A model generated the notes under the pieces. That model had not been told where the DNA came from. It worked only from the letters and a program-made list of their open reading frames with translations, and searched no databases. Of a stretch of DNA of 47,530 bases, positions 34,601-43,282 are shown in pieces. The stretch is from Colivivens sp963640465 (GTDB taxonomy: Bacteria > Bacteroidota > Bacteroidia > Bacteroidales > Bacteroidaceae). Position 1 is the stretch's first letter. The number at the start of each line of letters is the position of its first letter. Location of the stretch: contig CAVHYP010000015.1 of assembly GCA_963640465.1 (NCBI GenBank), positions 1-47,530 of the forward strand, given 5' to 3'. The translations under genes were made by a program, and so were the position numbers.

Positions 34601-36048
34601 TTTCCGACCAGCGAGGCAAGGAAGGAATTGTCAACGGCAAACTGGGACACAAGAATATGAAGAACTTCACGTACGACTTCAACATCAAGATGAACGACCT
34701 GACAGTCTACGACGAGCACGAGTTCAACTCCGACAAGTTCTATGCCACCGTTTATGCCAATGCCACCCTCGACATCCATGGGTCCGACGGCAACCCATTG
34801 CAGATGTCTGCCGACGTCACACCGACCAAAGGCAGTGTCTTTGCCTACGATGCAGCGACCCCTGATGCCATATCCACAGGCAGCTTCGTGGAGTTCCGCG
34901 ATGTCACTCCCAATCAGAAAAACGGACAAAGTTCCTACATGTTGTTCAACGACAATGAAGATGAGGAGGAACAAGGAACAGAAGACAACGACACTACGGA
35001 TGCCTACACCTATCAAGGCGACATATTCATGGACATCAGCCTTCACGTGAATCCCGACTGTAAGATAAAACTCAGGATGGACAACTCCGACGACGGCTAC
35101 ATCACCACCTACGGAACAGGCAACCTGCTGGCATACTACCACAACAAGAGTCCGTTCACCCTGAATGGAGTCTACCAGATTCTCGGCGGGCGCTACCGCC
35201 TCTATCTGCAGGACATCATCTATCGTGACCTTGAACTGCAGGAAGGCAGCAATGTCGTGTTCAACGGCAATCCATTCGATGCCGACATACGACTCATCTG
35301 CCATCACATCATAAACTCCGTACCACTGCGCGACCTCATATCCACCACAGGTTACAATCAGACCAACAAAGTAAAAGTAATTTGCGAACTGGATATCACC
35401 GGAAAGTTGGGCAACATGAACTTTGCCTTCGACATACAATTGCCAAACGTGAGCGAAGAAACACGCCAACTGGTCAGAAGTCTCATAAGTACCGATGACG
35501 AGATGAACATGCAGATGATCTATCTGCTCGGACTTGGGAGGTTCTACTCCAACGAATATGCCAGGGCAAACGGCGAGTATGGTTCCAATCAGGTCAACAC
35601 CCTACTCTCCTCCACAATATCCGGACAAATCAACCAGATGTTGTCGAATGTGATTGGGCAAGACAGCAAATGGAACTTCGGCACAGGACTCTCCACCGGA
35701 GAGCGCGGATGGAACGACCTCGACGTTGAGGGAATACTCAGCGGACGCCTGCTCAACGACCGCCTACTCATCAACGGCAACTTCGGATACCGCGACAATG
35801 CCCTGACCAACACATCATCCTTCATAGGCGACTTCGATGTCAGATGGCGACTGACGGAAAACGGCAATACCTTCATCAAGGCATACAATCAGACAAATGA
35901 CAGGTACTTCACCAAAGCCACACTCAACACACAAGGCATCGGACTGACCTACCAGCGCGACTTCGATTCATGGAAAGCCCTGTTCCGCAAGAAGATGAAG
36001 GAAGAGAAAGAAGATAGAGAAGAGGGAGACAAAGAAGGAAAGAAATAG
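31555..36048 (+). CDS. tamB: TamB-like translocation and assembly module protein
   Basis: Very large envelope protein (1497 residues) of the AsmA/TamB superfamily, thought to bridge inner and outer membranes and carry phospholipids or help outer-membrane protein insertion. It has a basic start then a membrane anchor (about 20-40, SIIGGILMLYVCLIILVNI), a long repetitive beta-rich body, and the C-terminal TamB (DUF490) domain ending GIGLTYQRDFDSWKALFRKK and a Lys/Glu tail. The start at 31555 keeps the usual Lys-rich residues before the anchor but overlaps ribH by 55 bases; ATG 31636 would cut into the anchor. Partner TamA-like protein is not in the window. Confidence 0.9.
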   Translation: MCSDSNKDDSSIKKVKQIIRSIIGGILMLYVCLIILVNIPAIQTSIGSWVAESLSKDLGTDVSAGRVDIGLLNRLIIDDIYIADQKGNTLLKSDRTAIKFDVPSILQGKIGISNAQLFGCTVNLSKPTPESQLNCQFLIDALSSDDKEESSPLDLHINSLIIRRGHVTYNVLSKPKKPTFDTNHLDVNNFDATLSMKAFTKDSINLVVKRFNFLEQNSGFRLKNLQAKVAGNQHEAFVTDFNLKTHQSSINLDTLTVDYSNYDTDKSFNYRTRIQDSFVTLADMSAFNPDIKEFITPLYFEASIEGNQDHIDADNIYIHTDNNSLIVAVNGYVNKLQQKEKDFSVNINQVLLNNEGKQLFFKVFTENHEQPKQVENLGTVNYTGIIHKIGNRMTLDGHLETEAGNLVMNVAVDNRTNVTGLIQSDNISLGKVIDNPDFGNAAFNLNIDADLANSKLPEGSVEGSIKLLEYRNHKYTDITIDATSHAQLVNGTLVINDEMANLQLNGTYDQNKAQIQGTLDIEKINPYALGLVSTGANEVYSLNAKINLTGNNIDNITGTLDINSLNIHTADKQFTLDNATLEIEKKNKKRLITIHSDFADARLNGDIQLSSLIDAFKNQVGLHLPSLMKYKKSNTNRFDFELTMSESDFLKHFIDTDYILKSPIQACGHIDATTDSLKIDIEAPYITSGDDKIYRNTQIHCTGTRGMLSMALSSLKKTESNSIQYNITTDAKDGKMQTLVSWNDKHSDRTNGMIYATTAFTDSLGKMKADISIHKSQLTINDTIWQMEPSDIQVYGKRIQCNNVRVHNDDQSIKLHGVISDNPSDSIVADLKNVEIAYVTDLVGFKAVRLKGNVSGQAVLSDLYHDVHLNANILADNLHLQEGRLGTGYIQAFWDKEIKGIRVFGNIVDNYKGFDRTTDVSGYIAIGQNDLDLKISTNNTNAEFLNGFLGSTFKDISGNANGVVHVIGPLNDINIVGDISADVDMRLKATNVLYHVNPADTIHLRKYAFNFENVRISDQRGKEGIVNGKLGHKNMKNFTYDFNIKMNDLTVYDEHEFNSDKFYATVYANATLDIHGSDGNPLQMSADVTPTKGSVFAYDAATPDAISTGSFVEFRDVTPNQKNGQSSYMLFNDNEDEEEQGTEDNDTTDAYTYQGDIFMDISLHVNPDCKIKLRMDNSDDGYITTYGTGNLLAYYHNKSPFTLNGVYQILGGRYRLYLQDIIYRDLELQEGSNVVFNGNPFDADIRLICHHIINSVPLRDLISTTGYNQTNKVKVICELDITGKLGNMNFAFDIQLPNVSEETRQLVRSLISTDDEMNMQMIYLLGLGRFYSNEYARANGEYGSNQVNTLLSSTISGQINQMLSNVIGQDSKWNFGTGLSTGERGWNDLDVEGILSGRLLNDRLLINGNFGYRDNALTNTSSFIGDFDVRWRLTENGNTFIKAYNQTNDRYFTKATLNTQGIGLTYQRDFDSWKALFRKKMKEEKEDREEGDKEGKK

Positions 36049-36064
36049 GAAGAGAACAATAAGA

Positions 36065-36096
36065 AGACGGTATAAAGGACAGACGGTATAAAGACG
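36065..36096. repeat. 16-bp tandem duplication after tamB
   Basis: Copies at 36065-36080 and 36081-36096 both read AGACGGTATAAAG then differ in the last three bases. It lies in the 137-base tamB-nadE spacer, where no promoter or terminator is apparent. Confidence 0.7.
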
Positions 36097-36185
36097 ATTG
36101 TATGAGGAATACATTATAAACATAAATGACGGACTGTCACACTGGAATACAGACAATAAATAACAAACATAAAAAGGACTTGGTT

Positions 36186-38105
36186 ATGTCATACGGATTT
36201 ATCAAAGTAGCAGCAGCAGTGCCACAAGTAAAGGTCGGCAATTGCGAATGGAATGCCCATCAGATTGAAAGCCTCATCGCACAGGCTGAAGGCAGAGGAG
36301 TGGAAATCATCTGCTTCCCCGAAATGTGTATCACCGGCTACACCTGTGCCGACCTCTTCCAGCAGCAGTTGTTGCTAGACAGCAGCGAGATGGCATTGTT
36401 CCATCTGTTGGACACCACACGTTCACTCAACATCATTTCCATCATCGGACTGCCCCTAAGAATCAACTCCATGCTTCTCAACGTGGCAGTGGTCATTCAG
36501 AAAGGAAAGATTCTCGGTGCCGTTCCGAAGTCTTACATTCCCAACTACAAGGAATTCTATGAGAAACGGTGGTTCACGTCTGGAGAGAGCATCGACACCA
36601 CCACTACCCTTTGTGCACAGACCATCGGTGTATCCCGCAACACATTGTTCAACACCGGCAACTGCAAGTTCGGCATTGAAATATGCGAAGACCTGTGGGC
36701 TCCAGTACCGCCAAGTTCCATTCTTGCCACCCAAGGGGCAGACATCATCTTCAATCTGTCAGCCACCAACGAGGTAGTCAGCAAGCACAATTATCTCTTC
36801 TGCCTGATCTCACAGCAGTCTGCCCGCTGTATCTGCGGCTATGTCTATGCATCATGTGGCTTTGGCGAGTCATCACAAGACCTTGTGTTTGCTGGCAACG
36901 GAATGATATTCGAAAACGGAAAACTGCTTGCTAAAGGAGAACGCTTTGCCATGCAGGATCAGATGGTAATCTCCGAGATTGACGTAGAATACCTGCGGTC
37001 TGTACGCCAGTCAAACACCACCTTCACTGATGCCCAGTCTAAAGTACCGAAGGCAAACGAAATTCCCGTCTTGTCCTACGAAGGATGGAACGAATTGCCC
37101 GTACTCACCCGAAGGATCGATCCAAGTCCGTTTGTGCCCAAAGGTTCGTTGCTCGACGAGCGCTGCAAGGAAATCTTTGACATTCAAGTGGCAGGACTGG
37201 CACGCCGTGTGGCCCATATCAATGCCAAGACACTTGTCATAGGAATATCAGGAGGACTCGATTCAACCCTCGCTCTCCTCGTCTGCATACAGACCATCGA
37301 CCGGCTGAAGCGCGACCGCAAAGACATCATCGCCATCACCATGCCAGGCTTTGGAACCACCGACCGCACCTACAACAATGCAGTGTCGCTCATCAAGTCA
37401 CTGGGAGCCACCCTGCGCGAGATATCTATCAAGGATGCCTGCATCCAGCATTTCAAGGACATCAACCACGACATCAATGTCCACGACGTGACCTATGAAA
37501 ACGGACAAGCACGCGAACGCACCCAGATTCTCATGGATGTGGCAAATCAGGAAGGAGGCATCGTGGTAGGCACAGGCGACCTCTCCGAACTGGCATTAGG
37601 ATGGGCTACATACAACGGAGACCATATGTCGAACTACGGAGTCAACTGTTCCATCCCCAAAACACTGGTCAAGCACCTCGTCACATGGGTAGCAAACACA
37701 AGCGTCGACGAAGAGTCAAAAGCCACACTCCTCGACATCGTCGACACCCCAATCAGTCCAGAACTCATCCCTGCCGACGAGAACGGACAGATAAAGCAAA
37801 AGACAGAAGACCTCGTCGGACCTTACGAACTCCACGATTTCTTCCTCTACAACTTCATCCGCAACGGATTCCGACCTGCCAAAGTATATTTCCTTGCCAA
37901 ACAGGCATTCAGCGAGACCTATGACGAAGAGACCATACTCAAATGGCTCAAGACCTTCTACCGCAGGTTCTTCGCCCAACAGTTCAAGCGTTCATGTCTG
38001 CCCGACGGACCAAAGGTGGGAAGCGTCAGCCTCAGTCCACGAGGCGACTGGCGAATGCCAAGCGACGCCTATTCCGACGAATGGCTAAAGGACATCGGAC
38101 AATGA
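36186..38105 (+). CDS. nadE: Glutamine-dependent NAD+ synthetase
   Basis: Last step of NAD synthesis: amidates deamido-NAD using glutamine-derived ammonia and ATP. The 639-residue two-domain enzyme has an N-terminal nitrilase-type glutaminase with triad E46 (CFPEMCITGYT), K115 (VPKSYIPNYKEFYEKRW) and C167 (GIEICEDLWAP), and a C-terminal synthetase with P-loop GISGGLDSTLALL (SGGLDS 355-360) and GTGDLSELALGW. ATG 36186 (MSYGFIKVAAAVPQ) is chosen over 36126, whose extra residues are polar and not family-like. Its stop overlaps the next start (ATGA). Confidence 0.96.
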   Translation: MSYGFIKVAAAVPQVKVGNCEWNAHQIESLIAQAEGRGVEIICFPEMCITGYTCADLFQQQLLLDSSEMALFHLLDTTRSLNIISIIGLPLRINSMLLNVAVVIQKGKILGAVPKSYIPNYKEFYEKRWFTSGESIDTTTTLCAQTIGVSRNTLFNTGNCKFGIEICEDLWAPVPPSSILATQGADIIFNLSATNEVVSKHNYLFCLISQQSARCICGYVYASCGFGESSQDLVFAGNGMIFENGKLLAKGERFAMQDQMVISEIDVEYLRSVRQSNTTFTDAQSKVPKANEIPVLSYEGWNELPVLTRRIDPSPFVPKGSLLDERCKEIFDIQVAGLARRVAHINAKTLVIGISGGLDSTLALLVCIQTIDRLKRDRKDIIAITMPGFGTTDRTYNNAVSLIKSLGATLREISIKDACIQHFKDINHDINVHDVTYENGQARERTQILMDVANQEGGIVVGTGDLSELALGWATYNGDHMSNYGVNCSIPKTLVKHLVTWVANTSVDEESKATLLDIVDTPISPELIPADENGQIKQKTEDLVGPYELHDFFLYNFIRNGFRPAKVYFLAKQAFSETYDEETILKWLKTFYRRFFAQQFKRSCLPDGPKVGSVSLSPRGDWRMPSDAYSDEWLKDIGQ

Positions 38106-38833
38106 AAGAACTCCTCGACAAGGCATACAGCAGTTTCAGTCCCGACAACTTCAGACGGGTCGACCCCTGCGGCACAGTCTGTCAGTTGATGCTCCACACT
38201 GACAACCAACTCGACATCGAACTGGGAGCACTGCTCGTAGCCATGATCAGTTGGGGTTCCCGCAAGGTCATCGTGCCCACAGCCCTTCACATGCTGCGCG
38301 ACGAGATGCAATGGCATCCGGCGGAGTTCATCATGAGCGGCAAATACGATCAATCCTACAAAGATGCCAAGAACTCCTGCGTCTACCGCACCCTCAACGT
38401 AGCCACATTCAAGGCAGTGTGCAGCAACCTAAGGCAAGCCCTCGACGGATACCCCACCATGGAGCAGCGGCTCAGCGGGCTGACAACCAAGGAAGCAATA
38501 GCAGAGATATGCCAGTGGCTCTCCCCTGCAAAAGTAGGGAGCATGGACAAGTCCGCATGCAAGCGTGTCTGCATGTTCGTCCGTTGGATGGTGCGCAGGG
38601 AAAGTCCCGACTTCGGATTGTGGAAGTCACGCAGTCAGACCGACCTCTATGCAGTGATGGACGTACACGTATGCCGGCAGACAAGTGCCCTGCTGCGGAA
38701 CAAGCGACCCACATGGAAAGCCTGCGAGGAACTGACAGCCATATTCAAGTCATGGGACAAAGACGACCCTCTCAAATACGACATCGCCCTCATGACATTG
38801 GCAGACAACCCGATACAAGTCAAAGACAATTGA
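38102..38833 (+). CDS. TIGR02757/DUF2400 family protein, function unknown
   Basis: A 243-residue protein resembling the TIGR02757 (DUF2400) family, whose biochemical role I do not know. It is mostly helical. The family-type stretches are the N-terminal DIELGALLVAMISWGSRKVI, the central VCMFVRWMVRR with FGLWKS, and a late DVHVCRQTS; the last has the look of a helix-hairpin-helix glycosylase core, but this is only a guess. The ATG at 38102 overlaps the nadE stop by four bases, so the pair is likely co-translated. 125 bases of spacer follow. Confidence 0.75.
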   Translation: MKELLDKAYSSFSPDNFRRVDPCGTVCQLMLHTDNQLDIELGALLVAMISWGSRKVIVPTALHMLRDEMQWHPAEFIMSGKYDQSYKDAKNSCVYRTLNVATFKAVCSNLRQALDGYPTMEQRLSGLTTKEAIAEICQWLSPAKVGSMDKSACKRVCMFVRWMVRRESPDFGLWKSRSQTDLYAVMDVHVCRQTSALLRNKRPTWKACEELTAIFKSWDKDDPLKYDIALMTLADNPIQVKDN

Positions 38834-38957
38834 TTGATTGACAAACAAACGATCGACAGTACTCTGCAAGTAAGCATGACTGCAATCTACAAAAAGAGAA
38901 CTGAACAGAAAGGGAACAAATAAAGGAAAGAAAACAAAAATCATAACACACATATCT

Positions 38958-39845
38958 ATGGAAACTAAAGTAGCAAGATTCATTTTCGCATGCATCTGCA
39001 TACTTGCAGTAGCATCATGCAGCAAAGATGATGATCTGAGATTCGTAAGCAACGGCGCCAAACTCGGTGCCTACGAGTCACGTATTGAAGTACCAAGCCT
39101 CAAGTCACACGGAACACTCTTTATCCAACACTGCACAAAGTCAAACAACGATTCCGTCATGACCTACTGCATGGAATACGACACCGTCAAGAACCACTCC
39201 CGTTGGGTGGCATTCCGGTTCGACGGAAAGACACGCGCCAAGGGCAGCGGCAGAAGCAACGATGCCTGGGCAGACGACCCCAATTTGCCAGCCAAGTATC
39301 AAATCGGAGCAGGCTACTTCCAGGGTTACCAACGTGGTCACTTGTGCGCATCCTATGACCGCCAGTACAGCACTGAAGCCAACAAACAGACATTCTATAT
39401 GTCCAACATGAGCCCGATGCAAGGCTACTTCAACACCAACTACTGGACCACATTCGAGTCCTACGTCCAGGAGAAAGGACGCAACACATCCTTTGCCGAC
39501 ACCCTCTATGTAGTGAAAGGCGGAACCATCGAGAACGGAATGACCCAGGGCACCACCCTGAGCGGCAACTTCAAGAGCATCGTAGTGCCAAAGTACTATT
39601 TCATTGCCCTTCTCCGCTACTTTGCAGGTTCCTACAGCGCCATAGGATTCTGGGTAGAGCACAAAGACTACGGCTACACCCAAAAGTCAGCACCCAAATC
39701 TGTGCTGAAAGACAAGGCAGTCAACATCGACGAATTGGAGGAAAAGACCGGCATCGACTTCTTCCACAATCTTCCCGACAACATCGAGAAATCCGTTGAG
39801 TCCGAAGACATTGAAACACTGAAGAGTGTATGGGGACTGAAATGA
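38958..39845 (+). CDS. DNA/RNA non-specific endonuclease lipoprotein
   Basis: Exported metal-dependent nuclease of the NucA/EndA beta-beta-alpha-metal type. The 295-residue product has a lipoprotein signal with lipobox AVASC and acylated Cys21, then the nuclease core: YQRGHLCASYDR with general base His128, and MSNMSPMQGYFNTNYW with the metal-binding Asn. The classic DRGH motif reads QRGH here (Gln125). It is probably anchored in an outer or inner leaflet, degrading external nucleic acid for nutrients or self-protection. The stop overlaps the HAD gene start (ATGA). Confidence 0.87.
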   Translation: METKVARFIFACICILAVASCSKDDDLRFVSNGAKLGAYESRIEVPSLKSHGTLFIQHCTKSNNDSVMTYCMEYDTVKNHSRWVAFRFDGKTRAKGSGRSNDAWADDPNLPAKYQIGAGYFQGYQRGHLCASYDRQYSTEANKQTFYMSNMSPMQGYFNTNYWTTFESYVQEKGRNTSFADTLYVVKGGTIENGMTQGTTLSGNFKSIVVPKYYFIALLRYFAGSYSAIGFWVEHKDYGYTQKSAPKSVLKDKAVNIDELEEKTGIDFFHNLPDNIEKSVESEDIETLKSVWGLK

Positions 39846-40543
39846 AATACTCCGACATCTTCATCGATTTCGACGACACCCTCTACGACACCCGAGGCAA
39901 TGCAACCATAGCCCTTGCCGAACTCTTCGACAAGTTCGGTCTCAGCCGCTATTTCAGCAACCCCTCCCTATTCTACGATGCCTACTGGAATGCCAATGTC
40001 CAGTTGTGGGCACAATATGCCAAGGGTGAAATCACACGACAATACCTGGTTGTTGAGCGGTTTCGCAGACCGCTCAGCATCGGTATGTCCGATGTGGATG
40101 CAGACTATTGCTTGAAAATGAGCGACATGTTCTTCAACCTCTGCTCGTGCAAGTCGGGAGTGGTGGAAGGAGCACATGACCTCATGCGCCACCTCAAGTC
40201 ACGCGGCTACCGCATGCACATCTGCAGCAACGGATTCCACGAAGTGCAGTACAAGAAACTCAAGGCAAGCCGACTGATTGACTATTTCGACACCGTCATC
40301 CTCAGTGACGACGCAGGAGTCAACAAACCCGAGAAAGGATTCTTCTACTATGCCATGAGCACATCTGGAGCACGTACAGAATCAACCGTCATGATAGGCG
40401 ACAACTTCTACACCGATATCCTCGGCGCCAAGAACGCCGGACTCGACACCATCTTCTTCAACCGATGGTCCGCCCAATTCAAGGCACCCGAGCCACCGAC
40501 CCATGAAGTCCATACCCTTGCAGAAATCAAAGACATACTATAA
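39842..40543 (+). CDS. HAD-family phosphatase, YjjG-like
   Basis: A 233-residue haloacid dehalogenase-type hydrolase, probably a nucleotide 5'-monophosphatase. Motif I is IDFDDTLYD (nucleophile Asp9, general acid Asp11), with a helical cap (about 18-90), motif II ICSNGF, motif III Lys in NKPEKGFF and motif IV MIGDNFYTDI. The layout resembles E. coli YjjG and Bacteroidota relatives. ATG 39842 overlaps the nuclease stop; an in-frame ATG 12 bases earlier is possible. Coupling to a nuclease hints at nucleotide salvage: degrade nucleic acid, then dephosphorylate. That link is inference. Confidence 0.88.
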   Translation: MKYSDIFIDFDDTLYDTRGNATIALAELFDKFGLSRYFSNPSLFYDAYWNANVQLWAQYAKGEITRQYLVVERFRRPLSIGMSDVDADYCLKMSDMFFNLCSCKSGVVEGAHDLMRHLKSRGYRMHICSNGFHEVQYKKLKASRLIDYFDTVILSDDAGVNKPEKGFFYYAMSTSGARTESTVMIGDNFYTDILGAKNAGLDTIFFNRWSAQFKAPEPPTHEVHTLAEIKDIL

Positions 40544-40648
40544 GTACAATTCCAGAAGATTCCGAACAAAGGCAATTCACAGAACAAGCGCATAAAGCAG
40601 ACGAACCATATATATACATACTCCACATACAAAGCACATATACATACC

Positions 40649-41593
40649 ATGGTACAGAAGATTTGCAATTTCATCACACGCTATATGGCAGTCATCGTAC
40701 TCATCGTGGCAGTCATCTCACTGATCGTCCCGTCATCATTCAACTGGATTTCCACATCCTGGATAGCCCCCATGCTGGGACTCGTGATGTTCGGAATGGG
40801 ACTGACCCTCAATCCCCACGACTTCAAGATAGTGTTCACACGACCCAAAGACATCATCATCGGCACCCTTACCCAGTTCATCATCATGCCACTCACAGCC
40901 TGGTTGCTCACCCTGGCATTCGGTCTTAGCGACGAACTCGCCATCGGAGTGATACTCGTAGGCTGCTGTCCGGGCGGAACCGCATCCAACGTAATGACCT
41001 ATCTGGCAAAAGGCGATCTGGCACTGTCGGTCGGCATGACATCCGTCAGCACCGTGCTGGCACCAGTCCTCACTCCCTTACTCACCTGGCTCTATGCAGG
41101 CGAACGAGTGCAAGTCGATGCCATCGGAATGTTCCTCAGCATCATCGAAGTAGTGATACTGCCCATCATCCTCGGACTAATCATGCAGCGACTCCTGCCC
41201 CGTCTCACAAACCGCCTCACACAGTTCCTTCCAGCTTTCTCCACCATTATCATCACCCTGATTCTGGCATGCGTAGTAAGTGCCAATGCTGACAAGCTGC
41301 TTATAGGCGGAATGATAATCGTCCTCGTGGTCATTCTCCACAACCTCTGTGGACTTGCCCTGGGCTATGGAGTAGGCAGGGCACTCGGACTGCCCCACAA
41401 CAAATGTTCAGCCATATCCATTGAGGTCGGAATGCAGAACAGCGGACTCGCCTGTTCACTTGCCAAAGCCCACTTCTCCATCTATCCGATGGCAACCGTC
41501 CCCGGAGCCGTATTCTCCGTATGGCACAACATCAGCGGAGCCCTCATAGCCAAACTCTTTGCTTGGCAACAAGAAAAGAATGGCAAACACTAA
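40649..41593 (+). CDS. Bile acid:sodium symporter (BASS) family transporter
   Basis: A 314-residue inner-membrane protein with about ten hydrophobic segments, of the BASS/YocS type: FGMGLTLNPHDF and the LVGCCPGGTASNVMTYLAKGD sodium/substrate crossover region near residues 110-130, and GMQNSGLACSLAKAHF in the second half. Bacterial members carry organic anions such as pantoate or keto acids as well as bile acids, so the substrate is open. It stands alone after the HAD gene, 105 bases on, and a stem overlapping its stop may terminate it. Confidence 0.9.
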   Translation: MVQKICNFITRYMAVIVLIVAVISLIVPSSFNWISTSWIAPMLGLVMFGMGLTLNPHDFKIVFTRPKDIIIGTLTQFIIMPLTAWLLTLAFGLSDELAIGVILVGCCPGGTASNVMTYLAKGDLALSVGMTSVSTVLAPVLTPLLTWLYAGERVQVDAIGMFLSIIEVVILPIILGLIMQRLLPRLTNRLTQFLPAFSTIIITLILACVVSANADKLLIGGMIIVLVVILHNLCGLALGYGVGRALGLPHNKCSAISIEVGMQNSGLACSLAKAHFSIYPMATVPGAVFSVWHNISGALIAKLFAWQQEKNGKH

Positions 41594-41616
41594 GAATTTT
41601 GGGTGTTTGGGTTTTA
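41584..41616 (+). terminator. Possible terminator at the BASS gene end
   Basis: CAAACAC (41584-41590) pairs with GTGTTTG (41603-41609) over 12 bases, followed by GGTTTTATGTTTT. The left arm covers the last codons, so it is weaker evidence than a free-standing stem. Confidence 0.5.
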
Positions 41617-42247
41617 TGTTTTGTGTTAGGAGTCAGCAAATAGAAATCAACTTTCTCTGAAAGCGCAGACTACGACACTCCAGTGCCAGCTCAAACTTGT
41701 TTTGCGTTCCACAGAATTTCATTCAGTCTACAAGTCTTATCTACGAAACATACAACGACATACCATGTATGCAAACACTCGTAATGGACAAAAAGACCAA
41801 TCCACCTGCATGTACATCACGTGACAAACACTTGTACGTCACGTGGCAAACATCCGTTTGTCACGTGGACAAGCACCGGCATCATAGGTCTTTCGATATA
41901 AAGAAACTTAAATATTCCGCACATTAGATGAATACCCAGTTGCTTTGATGTATCCTTGCGATTAAAATCAACACATTGTCCAGCTTAAAACATGGATCAT
42001 ATGACAAAATGGAAATCCAAATAGGCAAGCGAGTACCACCTCTGCAAGCGTAATAAACCTTTTTAATTTCACAAGACATGGATGCAATAGACGTGATAAA
42101 GAGAATGCAGTACTTAAAAATTTTGGAATAGAATATTAGGTCAAGAGAATAACGGCAGTTGTTGTCATAACAAGTTTATAAATATATTTTATATGGTAAT
42201 GGTAGCCAACACGTCTATCATTGCCAAAGTCAAACCCTTCCATATTC
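41594..42247. other. 654-base gap between BASS and AraC genes
   Basis: No credible gene; a short open frame here (41697-41927) runs through the repeats. It holds the terminator-like stem at its start and 22-bp array E (41809-41874). The remainder (41880-42247) is AT-rich and shows no promoter or hairpin that I can support. Confidence 0.55.
41809..41874. repeat. 22-bp tandem array E, three units with CACGTG
   Basis: Units at 41809-41830, 41831-41852 and 41853-41874 are each 22 bases and each contains the palindrome CACGTG within TCACGTG(A/G). Two share GTCACGTGG. A fourth, poor copy may precede. The palindromes are spaced 22 bases, two helix turns, so they lie on one face of the DNA. Confidence 0.85.
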
Positions 42248-43099
42248 CTATCTTCTGTATTCCTGCGGTGTACAGCCGGTGTGTTTCTTGAAGTAACGGC
42301 AGAAGAAGCTGGCATCGGTGAAATGGTAGTCCCATGCAATTTCCTTTATGTTCTGTGTACTGGTGCGCAGCTGTAGTTTCAGCTGAAGGATGACGTATTG
42401 GTCGATTATCTCCTTGGGAGTATGTCCGGTGACTTTGCGCACTATGTTGGTGAGATACTTCGGACTGATGTTCATGCGCCCGGCATAGTATGCCACATCG
42501 CGCGAATAGCCGCAGTCGCGTTCCATCATACGCATGAATTCATTGAACAGTTCTCTCACTCGGCGCGACTTCACTTCGTCGTATCGGTACTGTGGATTGC
42601 GTATCAGATAGTCGTGGAAACCGATGAAGAACGACTTGAGTTGCAACAACACCAACTGCGACAGACACTGACACTCGGGTTGTCCGAAATAAAGTTTCAG
42701 CAGAGCGAACATCGAATCGATGATATGCGTTACCATCGGTGTGTCCTGGCGGCAACGGTCCTCACGGAGCGATGAATAGACAGTCTGTTCCATCTGCAGG
42801 CTTGCTTCGCGAAGGAGCGATGCACTGTACTGCAACATCTCCACTTCGAAATCAGCGGAACATCGTGCGTCATCATCGTCACACAGTTTCACCACATCGT
42901 TGGGAAAAAGCGTGATGACTGCACCTTCGTAGAGGTTCCAGTCGTCGAAATTGATGCGTAGATGTGCCCTACCCTTGCGGCAGATGATTATTGCGCCATA
43001 GTTGATTACCTGCATGTCGTTGCGCCATTCGTTGAGCGATGTGGTCAGAATCCGAGCCGTATGCGGACTCCCTATTTCTGCATAGTTATTGACTGTCAT
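42248..43099 (-). CDS. AraC-family transcriptional regulator
   Basis: A 283-residue regulator with an N-terminal cupin-like sensing half (about 1-110, GAIIICRKGRAHLRINF, LFPNDVVKL) and a C-terminal AraC double helix-turn-helix (about 180-283): VAYYAGRMNISPKYLTNIVRKVTGHTPKEIIDQY and IKEIAWDYHFTDASFFCRYFKKHTG, ending TPQEYR. It is divergent from the efflux genes over 183 bases, the usual place for a local activator or repressor of that operon. The effector is unknown. Confidence 0.92.
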   Translation of the reverse strand: MTVNNYAEIGSPHTARILTTSLNEWRNDMQVINYGAIIICRKGRAHLRINFDDWNLYEGAVITLFPNDVVKLCDDDDARCSADFEVEMLQYSASLLREASLQMEQTVYSSLREDRCRQDTPMVTHIIDSMFALLKLYFGQPECQCLSQLVLLQLKSFFIGFHDYLIRNPQYRYDEVKSRRVRELFNEFMRMMERDCGYSRDVAYYAGRMNISPKYLTNIVRKVTGHTPKEIIDQYVILQLKLQLRTSTQNIKEIAWDYHFTDASFFCRYFKKHTGCTPQEYRR

Positions 43100-43126
43100 T
43101 GTTGCCGTTTTTTCTCATTTAGGCTA

Positions 43127-43134
43127 CAAAAGTA
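43127..43134 (-). promoter_or_regulatory. -7 box of the AraC-type regulator gene
   Basis: Minus-strand TACTTTTG (43134-43127) fits TAnnTTTG and is 27 bases before the ATG. The -33 region reads TCTG (43157-43154) at 19 bases, a partial match. Confidence 0.5.
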
Positions 43135-43222
43135 CAAATATTATCTGATATAACAGAACTATTATTCCCATAAAGTCCATCCACTGCACCATATTTGAAA
43201 TGCTGCAGTGGCGAAAAGTCTG

Positions 43223-43230
43223 TACCTTTG
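43223..43230 (+). promoter_or_regulatory. -7 box of the efflux operon
   Basis: TACCTTTG fits TAnnTTTG, 52 bases before the TolC-like ATG. The nearest TTTG (43194-43197) is 25 bases upstream, too far for the usual spacing, which would fit a promoter needing an activator such as the adjacent AraC-type protein. Confidence 0.5.
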
Positions 43231-43282
43231 CAGGCGAAAAACAGAACGATTGAATTTAAGGAACAACAAACACTGAAAACAG

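Noticed and set aside
41697..41927. 76-residue plus-strand frame
   Set aside because: It runs through array E and has no recognisable domain or start signal.
42136..42339. 67-residue minus-strand frame
   Set aside because: It overlaps the end of the AraC-type gene in another frame and has no support.
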